Shown here: piece by piece, positions 47,123-56,228 of the stretch
How positions within the stretch are numbered: the stretch's first letter is position 1
Layout of the letters: the number at the start of each line of letters is the position of its first letter
Assembly: GCF_016772475.1 (NCBI RefSeq)
Contig: NZ_CP068595.1
Coordinates: forward strand, 3,782,001 to 3,846,000
DNA length: 64,000 nt
From: Paenibacillus sonchi
GTDB lineage: Bacteria; Bacillota; Bacilli; Paenibacillales; Paenibacillaceae
Direction of reading: 5' to 3'
Program-made: the position numbers and the translations under genes
Notes under the pieces: generated by a model
What the model saw: the letters and a program-made list of their open reading frames with translations, nothing else
Database searches by the model: none
Told to the model about the DNA's origin: nothing

Positions 47123-50100
47123 CAGCAGCAGAAAAACTGATTTTTGAACTGGTAGCCTCCCAAAAGCTGACCCCAAACGATGCTGCCGTATTGCTGGAGC
47201 ATCAGCAGAAGCATGAAGAACCGGTGAAGGAAAAGGAAATTGCCATTATCGGCATAGCCGGCAGATTTCCGAAGGGGGAGGATCTGGGACAATTCTGGGA
47301 ATGTCTCCAGCAGCAAAGGAACGGTATCGGTGATTTTCCCGATGCACGGGTCCGCGATTGCATAGGTGAAGGTCTGCTCGACGATATAGAGGCAGATCAA
47401 TTGTTTTTTAAAGGCGGGTACCTGGAGCAGATCGACCAGTTTGATCCTGCTTTTTTTCAACTTTCTCCTGCCGAAGCTAAATTTATGGACCCTCTGCAAA
47501 GATTGATGCTGGAAGCTTCTTATCAGGCCATAGAGGATGCAGGCTACTATTACAAAGATTTAAGCGGGACCAATACCGGCGTATATATCGGTACAGACCA
47601 TACCTGGGGCCAATGGTACAGAGACAATGCCGCAGAACAGGACCCGCTGCTGTTATCCGGCACGTGGTCGGCCATTCTCTCAAGCCGGATTTCCTATGGG
47701 CTGAATCTGAAAGGCCCCAGTCTTGTGATCGATACCTCTTGTTCTTCCGGACTGGTAGCCGTTCATGAGGCATGCCGGGCCATTCAGTCGGGCGTGTGCA
47801 ACCTGGCAATCGCCGGGGGCATTCACATCAATTACAGCCCGGTGAAAAACCCGATGCTTGATCTGGTCGAATCGCAGGATTATCTTATCCGGACATTCGA
47901 TAAGCAGGCGAACGGCACGGTTTGGGGCGAAGGAGTCGGGGCCGTCATTCTCAAACCGCTGCAGCAGGCCATCCGGGACCGGGACCACATCTACGGGATC
48001 ATCAAGGGGAGTGCGGTGAACAACGATGGAGCGTCAGACGGCATCACCGCCCCCAATGCCCGCGCACAGGAAGAGGTTATTTGCCAAGCCTGGGAAGAGG
48101 CCGGAATCGATCCGCAGACGATCACTTATGTAGAGGCGCACGGCACTGGAACCCAGCTGGGAGATTCCATTGAAATCGATGGCCTCACCAAGGCTTTTTC
48201 ACGCTACACGCAGAAAAAGCAGTTTTGTGCGATTGGCACGGTAAAAACCAACATTGGGCATACGGTAGGCGCGTCAGGGCTGGCTTCCTTGTTAAAAATA
48301 ATGCTGGCCTTTCAGCATCAGAAGCTTCCGGCCAGTCTTAATTTTGTTGCGGCGAATCCCTTTATCGATTTCTTTGCCTCCCCCGTTTATGTGAACGACC
48401 GGCTTCAGGATTGGACGGCGGCGGAGGCTCCCCGGGTGGCCGGAATCAGTTCGTTTGGCTTCAGCGGGACCAACTGCCATATGATCGTGCAGGAAGCGCC
48501 GGACACCCGGAAGCTGGCAGATACACGCGATCAGGCACCGCTGTATTTACTTCCGTTATCGGCAAAAGACGATCAGGTACTCTTAAGGCTGGTGGAGGAT
48601 TACACACGCTATATCTCCCGCCATGCCGGGATCAATCTGCAAGACCTGTGCTACACAGCCAGTACGGGCCGCGGGCATTATAACCATCGTTTGGTGATCC
48701 TCTTCACCGGATATGCGGACCTGCTTCAGAAACTGGAGCACCTCCAGAAACACAATCTCGCTTCCGGCGAGGACGTTCTCTGCCAAAGCCATGAGGTGGC
48801 GGCGCACGGCGGGATAGCGCCGGATGAGCCAGGTCCGGCAAGAAGGCTGACGGAACGGGAAAAGCAATCCTTAACGCTTGAGGCAGCCCGGTTGTTGAAA
48901 ACGTTCGCCCTTCCGCAGGAGGGTCCGGCTTCCTATCGTTCCATAGGAGAGCTGTATGTTTCAGGAGCGGCCATTGATTGGAACCTGATGTATCAAGGTT
49001 TACCCTGCCGGCGGCTGAACCTGCCGGCCTATCCGTTCCACCGCATCCGGTGCTGGGCAGAGAAACGCGGCCTGGGGCATCCGCAGCATTTGCATTTGCC
49101 CCAGGCGCCAGGGCATCCGCTGCTTCGGGGGAATGTCTGCGAAACCTCCGGGCAGGTGGTATATACCGCAACATTCTCAGCAGCAGCGGATTGGGTGCTG
49201 CATGAACATCAGGTCGGCAGGGAATATGTGCTGCCCGGTACAGCGTACATCGAGCTGCTGCTGGAGATCGGGAGGCGGCAGGGCGGGCGGTCTATCATCA
49301 AGCATCTCGCCTTTTTGCAGCCGTTCTCGATGCAGGAAGAAGAGGACACTCATGACCTGCAGATCGTCGTGAGCAATGACAAGGACGACAGCGAGTTCTA
49401 TATCGAGAGCAAGGACCGCACAGACGGCACCTGGCGTAGACACGCGGAGGGAAAACTATGCCGTCCTTCGCGGGACCGCAAGCCGTACGACCTCCCTGCT
49501 CTACTGGAAGCCTTCCACACGTATCCAAAGATAACGGGTGTCGAAACCAGCGGAGGTTATATTACCACCGGAGCAAGATGGAACAATATCAAGGAGCTGA
49601 GGGCGGGGGCAGAGGAATGCCTGGTGGCCGTCGGGCTTGGCGAAGCGTTCCGGGAAGAGGCTGCTCATTACCATTACCATCCGGCGCTGCTTGACAATGC
49701 AGTCAATATTGCCATCCGCAGCATCGACGACCAGCTGTATCTGCCTTTTTATTATCAGGAAATCCGGGTCTATGGCCGGATTCCCGCTGACATCTACAGC
49801 GTGGTGAGAAGGCAGGACCGGGGACAGGGGAATCAGACGGCAACCTTTGATATTGACATCCTGAATCCGGCAGGGGAGGTGCTTGCCGAAATTGAAGGCT
49901 ATACGATCAAGCAAGTGCAGGCCCAAGGACCGGCAGGGATGTATTACGAAAAGGACTGGATGGTGCAAGAAGGTGAACTCTCACCCGATGCTGACCGCGA
50001 GACCTCCCGGGAGACGGTCGCGGTCTTCACAGGAGAGGGGAGATTGCAGACCGGCTCCTGGAGCAGATTCGTGCACAGTATGGACAGGTGATGGAGATTT

Positions 50101-51838
50101 CCGGCAGGGAGCTTCGAAGCCAGGAAGATTATCAGCCATTGTGGGACCGGCTGAAAGCCGGGAATATGGGAACCATTATCCATCTGCTGAGCCTCACCGG
50201 AGGGGAGATTGCAACGGAGGCGGAGCTGCATGAGGCTGGAGAGCGGGGGTTTTACAGTCTGTATTCCCTGCTGGACAGCCTGTTTGTGCAGCCTTCTTCC
50301 AGGGACCTGAAGCTTGTTCTCGTCTGCGACGAGGCGAATCAGGTCACGGGAGAGGAAGCGGTCCTGCGTCCGCATCACGGATGCCTGCTTGGACTGGGCA
50401 AGGTGGCGCGGGAAGAATTTCCCCGGGTGCACATCCGCCTGGTGGATGTCGACGGACTCACCCCGCCGGAGAGGATTGTGAACGAATTCAGCCGCCGGGA
50501 AGCGCCCTATCAGGTGGCGTACCGGAACGGACAGCGTTATGTGGAACGGCTGCGGGAGGCATCGCTTGCGCCGGATGAAGCGCATCCCGGCATCCAAGAA
50601 GGCGGGGTGTATGTCATCACCGGCGGGACCGGGGGCCTGGGGCTGGAAATCGGGAAGCAGCTGAGCCGGATGAACCGGGTCAAGCTTCACCTCATCGGCC
50701 GCCGGGAGCTGCCTGCGCGGGAACGCTGGGCAGAGATTGTTGCGGCAGGAGCCGAGGAGCAGCGAATCCGGCAAATCACAGCGGTTCAAGAGATGGAACG
50801 AAATGGGGCCGAGGTGCAGATCCATGCCGCAGATGTCGCGGAGGAAGGGCCAATGCGGAGCCTGCTGGAGCGGATACGCAGCGGATCGGGAGCCATCCGC
50901 GGGGTCGTTCACGCTGCGGGAGTGGCCGGAGAAGGGCTGCTGGTCCGGAAGACCGCCGGGCAAATCCGGGAGGTCCTGTCGGCCAAGGTCACCGGAACGT
51001 GGGTGCTGGATCGGCTTACACGGGAGGATGAGCTGGATTTCTTCATGATGTTCTCCAGTATGAACACGGTAACGGGGGGCATGGGGCAAAGCGACTATGT
51101 GGCAGCGAACAGCTATCTGGATCTGTATGCCGACTGGATGAGGAAGCAGGGAGGAAGGGGATCACGGTCAATTGGCCGCTGTGGCAGGAGGTGGGGATGG
51201 CCCAGGCGTATGAGGTCGATAACCGCCACAGTGTGTTTGAGAGCCTCACGCCCCGGCAGGGTGTGGCCATTTACACTGAGCTGCTGCAAGCGGGCCGGAG
51301 CCGGGTGATCGTGGGCCAGCTGAAACGCCAGCTTGTCCGGGAAACTGTCGGGCAGAGTCTGATGAATGATTATGTGCTGTCCGAGAGCTTGAACAAGCAG
51401 CTGAGAAAATCCCTGCACAATGCGCAGAAGCTTGCCGGAATGCCAGACCGGACAGAGATCATCATTAAGGATGCGAATCAGCTCCAAATGACCCAGAGTC
51501 ATAAAGAAATCGTGCAAATTCTGGCAAGGGTGCTGGACGTGCAGGAGCTGAGCATTTTTGCCAATTTTGAGGACCTGGGCTGGAATTCCCTGCTTGCGGT
51601 GAGGCTTCATAAGGAGCTGGATGCGGTTTTCCCTGGCCTTTTTGCCATCTCGGATGTCTTTTCCTACCCTACGGTTCATGACATGGCTGCATTTCTGGAA
51701 CGCAAAAGAACGGTTCCGCATCAACGGGAGATGACCATAGAACAAGTTATGAGCGATTTGGAGAACGGAATTGTTACAGCGGAAGAAGCAGAGGCGTTGA
51801 TCAAGGAGATCAGTGAGACCGTAGAGAGAAAGCTGTAG
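47119..51838 (+). CDS. PKS-H: KS-DH-KR-ACP (trans-AT)
   Basis: About 1573 residues after restoring a G at 50037-50040 and another at 51157-51160. In both places the PKS-G copy keeps the frame; at the first it has the longer run, GGGGG. The ATG overlaps the PKS-G stop behind AGGAGG. KS has Cys in TSCSSGL and AHGTGT, but NIGHT replaces NIGHL after the second catalytic His. DH reads HQVGREYVLP with HPALLD. KR has GGTGGLG, FSSMN and DYVAAN. ACP has LGWNSLLAV, with Trp for the usual second Gly. The helical C-terminus (MSDLENGIVTAEEAEALI) looks like a docking half, yet no later protein in the window has a matching N-terminal helix pair. It has no thioesterase, so its product must be passed on or released by another protein, such as the next gene. 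Confidence 0.92.
49204..51386 (+). repeat. DH-KR cassette, copy 2 of a long direct repeat
   Basis: Partner of 44480-46665. Identity is highest from about 49425 onward and falls off sharply after the coding region for MNDYVLS, where the two linkers before the ACP become unrelated. The pattern fits a recent duplication or gene conversion. Repeats of this length can also be collapsed or swapped in short-read assemblies. Confidence 0.85.
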
Positions 51839-51848
51839 ACGGAATAGT

Positions 51849-51856
51849 GGAGGTGA
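51849..51856 (+). promoter_or_regulatory. Consensus ribosome binding site fixing a TTG start
   Basis: GGAGGTGA is a full match to the 16S rRNA tail and lies 6 bases before the TTG at 51863. There is no nearby ATG or GTG in frame, so it decides the start of the BtrH-like gene. Confidence 0.85.
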
Positions 51857-51862
51857 ACCGTA

Positions 51863-52954
51863 TTGAAAGAGTTTTCACTCCAAGTGGAGCCTTTTAATGG
51901 AACATGGATGGATTGTGTGAGTAACAACCTGATCTCCATCTTGATGGTGCATGACAGAGACTTTGAATATGTGCCCTGTCTGGCGAAGGCAAGGTACCGG
52001 TTATTTTCACATGACAACAGTAATGAGAGCATAGAGTTTCCTCCCGGCAGCAGCAACATTGTCACGCCGCTTCTTGATATGGTGAGGACGCTCGATTTCT
52101 CTCCCTATCTGGACTATGAAACTCTAACGCCGGATAAAGAAGGCCCTGTTCATCAGATCATCAAAGACTGCTTGCACAGGGGTTTTTATATCTTTGCCGA
52201 TGTGGACCGTTTCTATTATCCCTCCGGCGTTGACGCGGGTAAAAATCATCTTAAGCACCCCGCATTTATATATGGCTACGATGATGAAGCGAACGCTTAT
52301 CTGCTGATTGAAGATTGCATACAGCCAAGTACAATGGAGAGCTACCTGCTCCCTTATGACCGTTTTGACGAGGCAATGGCCGCAGTTAGGTCCGAAACCG
52401 GCACCTATCATCTCATATTGGTCCGTAAAAAGGATCAGGAGCTGCAATTTTTCTCCAGCTATACGAAGGAGCAGATTTACAGCAGCTTGGAATTTCTTTT
52501 ACAAGAAGAGCAAGGCCCGTTTATTGATCACGTAATGTCTTCAGCAGATACTGGAGTAACGGTGTCGTATGGACTGTCTGTGATCCGGGATTTTGCGGAA
52601 ACGCTGGAACAGCGGTTGCTGGGCCTTCTCAAGGATGATTTCGAATACAGGGCGTTAGCCATCAAGAATCCGTACTATTACCGCAGGTCAACGATTCAAT
52701 TGCCGTTTCTTTTTTACCGGAAAAACGGGCTTGATGAACGGCGGCTCCAAAGTCTGACGGATGAATACAAAAAGCTGTGCAATGATTGGAATGTATACGG
52801 AAACACCCTGATTAAGTATTATTACAAACTCAAATATATGAAGGACTTGAACTGGATGGCCCAGAGTGAAATGGACGCATTGAAACGGCTGCTCGCCAAG
52901 CTGTATGACAAGGAAAGAGACTTAATAGACAAAACCAGGGCAGTCCTGGCCTAA
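51863..52954 (+). CDS. BtrH-like acyltransferase (cysteine-protease-like fold)
   Basis: This 363-residue soluble protein starts at a TTG. Near its N-terminus, Cys18 in WMDCVSNNL is placed like the catalytic Cys of the butirosin BtrH N-terminal family. His132 in HLKHPAFIYGYDDE and an acidic residue in the IYGYDDEANAYLL stretch could complete a papain-like triad. The C-terminal 130 residues are helical and match the partial protein at window start. BtrH moves an acyl chain from the ACP BtrI to the amine of an aminoglycoside. Here the gene follows PKS-H, which has no thioesterase, and precedes the kanosamine/AHBA-type genes, so transfer of the polyketide chain from an ACP to an aminosugar or aryl amine is an attractive inference. 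It could instead only prime or trim the chain. Confidence 0.7.
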   Translation: MKEFSLQVEPFNGTWMDCVSNNLISILMVHDRDFEYVPCLAKARYRLFSHDNSNESIEFPPGSSNIVTPLLDMVRTLDFSPYLDYETLTPDKEGPVHQIIKDCLHRGFYIFADVDRFYYPSGVDAGKNHLKHPAFIYGYDDEANAYLLIEDCIQPSTMESYLLPYDRFDEAMAAVRSETGTYHLILVRKKDQELQFFSSYTKEQIYSSLEFLLQEEQGPFIDHVMSSADTGVTVSYGLSVIRDFAETLEQRLLGLLKDDFEYRALAIKNPYYYRRSTIQLPFLFYRKNGLDERRLQSLTDEYKKLCNDWNVYGNTLIKYYYKLKYMKDLNWMAQSEMDALKRLLAKLYDKERDLIDKTRAVLA

Positions 52955-52993
52955 TCCGGCTTTCCCAATGACATTTGTCCCAAACATGAGAGG

Positions 52994-54083
52994 ATGAGAG
53001 CAGTGTCCAATACAAAAGTTATTTCCATTGGAATGATCGGAGCAGGCTGGGTTGCCGAGCATGGCCATCTCCCCGGCTTTTTATCGCTGGAGGGCGTATC
53101 GATTAGGGCTGTTTATGATCCGGATGCGTCCCGGGCCGCTCATTTGGCTGAACAGGCAGGCGCGAAGGCGTGCACCAGCCTTTCTGAAATCGATGAGATC
53201 CCATTAGATGCTGTCCTTGTGTGCACGCCCAATCACACGCATTACGAACTGGCCAAGCACTTTCTGCAGCAAGGAATCCATGTTCTGTGCGAGAAACCTA
53301 TGACCACAACCGCCGAAGAAGCCGGCTCATTGCGAAGGATCGCTGAATCTTCAGGGGCTGTGCTGTTAATGGGATTCGTGAACCGTTACCGGGACGATAT
53401 CCGTGAATTGCGCTCAAGAATCACATCGGGACAGATTGGAGATGTACAGATATGTGAGGTCATCTGGCGCAGAAAAAGGGGATTCCCGCCCCGGAAGCTG
53501 GTTTACGCAGCAAAAGATGTCTGGAGGCGGTGTGCTTATTGACCTTGGCAGCCACATGATTGACCAGATGCTCTTTCTGACGGATGCCCCGGAGCCGGTT
53601 GCTTGTCTGGCCGGTCTCCATTCCCGGCCGGCTCAGGAGGGGGATTATTCCAATTGGCTCGGCAGCGCTGAATCAGTGACGCTAGAGGTTGAAGATACGG
53701 CTATGGGGATGATTCAATTCGCCAACGGAATGCTGGGCCGGATTCATGTGAGCTGGCAGGATGATGTGGAGGGTGATTTTGTGGAGATCCACCTGAAAGG
53801 CAGCAGGGGCAGCCTGAGCCTGCGGACCCTGTTTGGCTTCAGCAATCAGGGCTTGTACAAACAGCCATCCCTGCAGTTTACCCCGGCAGGCCAAGAGCCG
53901 GAGTGGTTTACGTTCCCGCCGAAAACGGATGTGCTCATTGATTTCCGGCGGCAAGCATGCCATTTCGCCGAGTGCATCCGGGAGGCGAAGCAGCATGACA
54001 TTACCGCAGAGGATGGGGAAAAAGCCATCCGGCTGATTCAGCTTCTCTATCAATCTGCACATAAAGGGCTTGTGGCCACATGA
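52994..54083 (+). CDS. rifL: GFO/IDH/MocA oxidoreductase, RifL-like
   Basis: About 363 residues once two Gs are restored (53478-53481 and 53493-53494). With both added, the break reads RGIPAPGSWFT followed by SGGGVLIDLG, the usual central motif of this family. The N-terminus is a Rossmann fold (GMIGAGWVAE) and the EKP motif with the proton-relay Lys is present. In AHBA producers RifL is thought to oxidise UDP-glucose at C3 with NAD, giving the ketone that RifK aminates. The ATG at 52994 has no spaced ribosome site; GTG at 53003, with GAGAGG before it, may be the real start. The stop overlaps the next gene (ATGA). Other sugar oxidoreductases of the family look similar, so the substrate is inferred from the neighbours. 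Confidence 0.75.
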
Positions 54084-55000
54084 CCGATGCTCTGGTCTCA
54101 ATCGATTTGGGAGGCTCGGCGGCGAGGCTGGCCATCTTCGACAGGAAGGTTATGAGAATGGAGGACTCCGTCAAAATTGACCTGGGAGCTGGGACGGAAC
54201 CGCTTGAAGCGGTCTCGCAGCTCGCCGGTGTCATCGGCAGATGGGAGCAGGCCCGGAAAGGGGCGATTCATACCGTGGTGGCCGGTCTGGCAGGACTGCA
54301 CGATGCGGCTGGAACTATCATCACCTGGCCGAACCGCCCTGCCTGGAACGGGTTTCCTTTTCGTGAAGCATTCACAAGCGCAACAAGCAAGCCCATCATT
54401 CTGTTTGATGATGCCAATTTGGCGGCTATGGGCGAATACCGCTTTGGATTGGCCCATCCCGTGAGTCCTCTGCTGTATGTAGTAGTGGGAACTGGAATTG
54501 GCAGCGCCCTGGTTTTGCAGGGGGACGTATATGAAGGGGCAAGGGGAGCCAGCGGTGAACTGGGCCATATTACGGTGGACCCCAATGGAGAGCCTTGCCC
54601 CTGCGGCGGATTCGGCTGCTTGCAATTGTATGCGTCCGGAAGAGCGATTGAGCGGATGGCGGCGGCCAAAGGCTTGCCTATTACGAAAGCAAGCGATGTG
54701 TTCCGCTTGGCTGCCCAAGGAAATGAAGCGGCCCGGAGGATCATTCAAGATTCGATCAGGCTGCTTGCCATCGGGATTGCCAATGCCGTCCGCTTGCTGG
54801 ACCCGGTTTCGGTGGTGGTAGGCGGCGGAATGGTGAGCAGGTTTCCTGAAGAGTATCGTTCCTTGGAGAAGACCGTCCAGCAGTTCTTGGGAACCTTGCC
54901 GCAAAAAAACGTACAGGTATCACTGTCTGTCCTCGGAGACGATGCTGCGCTTTGGGGCGGTCTTGCTTATGGTCTGCAACAAGTATCCATAAAAAAATAA
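54080..55000 (+). CDS. rifN: ROK-family sugar kinase, RifN-like (kanosamine kinase)
   Basis: This intact 306-residue ROK kinase has the ATP-binding SIDLGGSAARLA, the catalytic Asp in FDDANLAAMGE, the GTGIGS loop, the sugar-binding GELGH and the zinc motif CPCGGFGC. RifN of the rifamycin pathway is a ROK kinase that phosphorylates kanosamine at O6; most other ROK proteins are glucokinases. It lies between the RifL-like and RifK-like genes, overlaps the former by 4 bases and ends 20 bases before the latter. That context favours kanosamine as substrate and makes a housekeeping glucokinase unlikely. Residues that set kanosamine against glucose cannot be judged here. Confidence 0.8.
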   Translation: MTDALVSIDLGGSAARLAIFDRKVMRMEDSVKIDLGAGTEPLEAVSQLAGVIGRWEQARKGAIHTVVAGLAGLHDAAGTIITWPNRPAWNGFPFREAFTSATSKPIILFDDANLAAMGEYRFGLAHPVSPLLYVVVGTGIGSALVLQGDVYEGARGASGELGHITVDPNGEPCPCGGFGCLQLYASGRAIERMAAAKGLPITKASDVFRLAAQGNEAARRIIQDSIRLLAIGIANAVRLLDPVSVVVGGGMVSRFPEEYRSLEKTVQQFLGTLPQKNVQVSLSVLGDDAALWGGLAYGLQQVSIKK

Positions 55001-55020
55001 AGAAATGGAAGGTGTTCACA

Positions 55021-56202
55021 ATGAGTAACCTGACAAACCGATTCCCAAACTGGCCAATGGCCACTGAAAGTGAAGAAAAGGAACTGCTGGAAGCGTTGTA
55101 CAGCAATCAATGGTGGCGCATGACTGGGACGAAGGTGAAGGAGTTTGAACGGGTATTTGCAGAAATGCATAATGCCAAGTATGCACTGGGCGTGACAAAC
55201 GGTACCAACGCTATCGACCTTCTCCTTAAGAGCTTCAAGGTAAAGGAAGGCGACGAAGTCATTGTTCCTGCATTTACGTTTATCTCAACAGCATTGCCGG
55301 TGATGAGTCTTGGTGCCATCCCGGTTCCCGTAGATATTGATCCCGACACTTTTTGCCTTGATCCGGAGAAAGTAAGGGAAGCCGTCACCGAAAGAACGGT
55401 AGGCATCATTCCCGTTCATATGGCCGGCCATCTGTGCGATATGGACCGCCTGCTGGACATTGCCAGCGAGTTCAACCTGTTTATCATGGAAGATGCCTGC
55501 CATGCGCACGGCGGGGAATGGAAGGGCAAACGTGCCGGAAGCATCGGGGATGCAGGGGTTTTCAGCTTCCAGCAATTCAAGCTGATGACGGCCGGGGAAG
55601 GCGGGGCGCTCATCACCAATTCCCAGGAGCTGTACGATCAAGCCTTTCTGTATCACAATGTAGGCCGTCCTTTCGGAGACAAAAAATATCAGCATCTCGT
55701 CGAAGGAACCAATTACCGTCTTTCCGAGTTCCAGGCGGCTGTCCTGCTTCCGCAGGCAGGGCGTCTCGCTGAACAAAACCAACGGCGTGAGCGCAATGCG
55801 CAGATTCTAAATGAGGAAATCCAAACTATTGAGGGGATCGTCCCGCAGGGCCGCCTGGAAGCATGTACGCTTCATACACATTACATGTACATGTTTTACT
55901 ACAATCCGGGGAAATTCGGCGGAATCAGCAGAGAGCGGTTTGTTGAGATGCTGAATGAGCAAGGAATCCCTGCATATATTGCCTATGCCCAAATCCACGA
56001 TACGCCTATTTTCAAAGAGTTCGCCGCCAGCCTGGACGACAGCTATTCCTTCCCGAATCAACTGGATTGCCCGGCCTCCAAGAAGGTAGCGGAGGAAGTG
56101 ATTTGGATTCATCACCGCGCGTTGCTGGGGGATGAGGAGGCGACGAGAGGAATTGCGCAGACGATCCGTGAAATTCAAGCGGGTGTTGCAGCGAGAATTT
56201 AA
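55021..56202 (+). CDS. rifK: AHBA synthase / UDP-3-keto-glucose aminotransferase, RifK-like
   Basis: This 393-residue PLP enzyme of the DegT/DnrJ/EryC1/StrS fold is close in length to RifK (388). Shared blocks I recall from RifK include the FP-WP opening, QWWRM, VTNGT, EVIVPAFTFIS, PVHMAG and KLMTAGEGG. Lys187 in the last block would hold PLP, next to Lys188 of RifK. RifK-type enzymes aminate the 3-keto sugar nucleotide in kanosamine formation and also aromatise aminodehydroshikimate to AHBA. One difference is QQF before the Lys, where I recall QNG. The ATG at 55021 follows GGAAGG by 8 bases. The aminoDAHP, aminoDHQ synthase and aminoDHQ dehydratase genes needed for AHBA are not in the window, so kanosamine supply is the safer claim. 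Confidence 0.85.
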   Translation: MSNLTNRFPNWPMATESEEKELLEALYSNQWWRMTGTKVKEFERVFAEMHNAKYALGVTNGTNAIDLLLKSFKVKEGDEVIVPAFTFISTALPVMSLGAIPVPVDIDPDTFCLDPEKVREAVTERTVGIIPVHMAGHLCDMDRLLDIASEFNLFIMEDACHAHGGEWKGKRAGSIGDAGVFSFQQFKLMTAGEGGALITNSQELYDQAFLYHNVGRPFGDKKYQHLVEGTNYRLSEFQAAVLLPQAGRLAEQNQRRERNAQILNEEIQTIEGIVPQGRLEACTLHTHYMYMFYYNPGKFGGISRERFVEMLNEQGIPAYIAYAQIHDTPIFKEFAASLDDSYSFPNQLDCPASKKVAEEVIWIHHRALLGDEEATRGIAQTIREIQAGVAARI

Positions 56203-56228
56203 GCGGTCTATAAGGAGGAATTCTGACT

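Noticed and set aside
49944..51089. Long minus-strand open frame of 381 codons opposite PKS-H
   Set aside because: It is a shadow of the GC-rich DH-KR coding strand, has no ribosome site, and matches no fold I recognise; the same kind of frame lies opposite the duplicate in PKS-G.
54080..55000. Housekeeping glucokinase
   Set aside because: The motifs would fit, but the gene is overlapped and flanked by RifL- and RifK-like genes in a biosynthetic operon.
55021..56202. NtdA-type aminotransferase of the Bacillus kanosamine route
   Set aside because: The conserved blocks recalled from RifK (QWWRM, PVHMAG, LMTAGEGG) fit much better than what I recall of NtdA.
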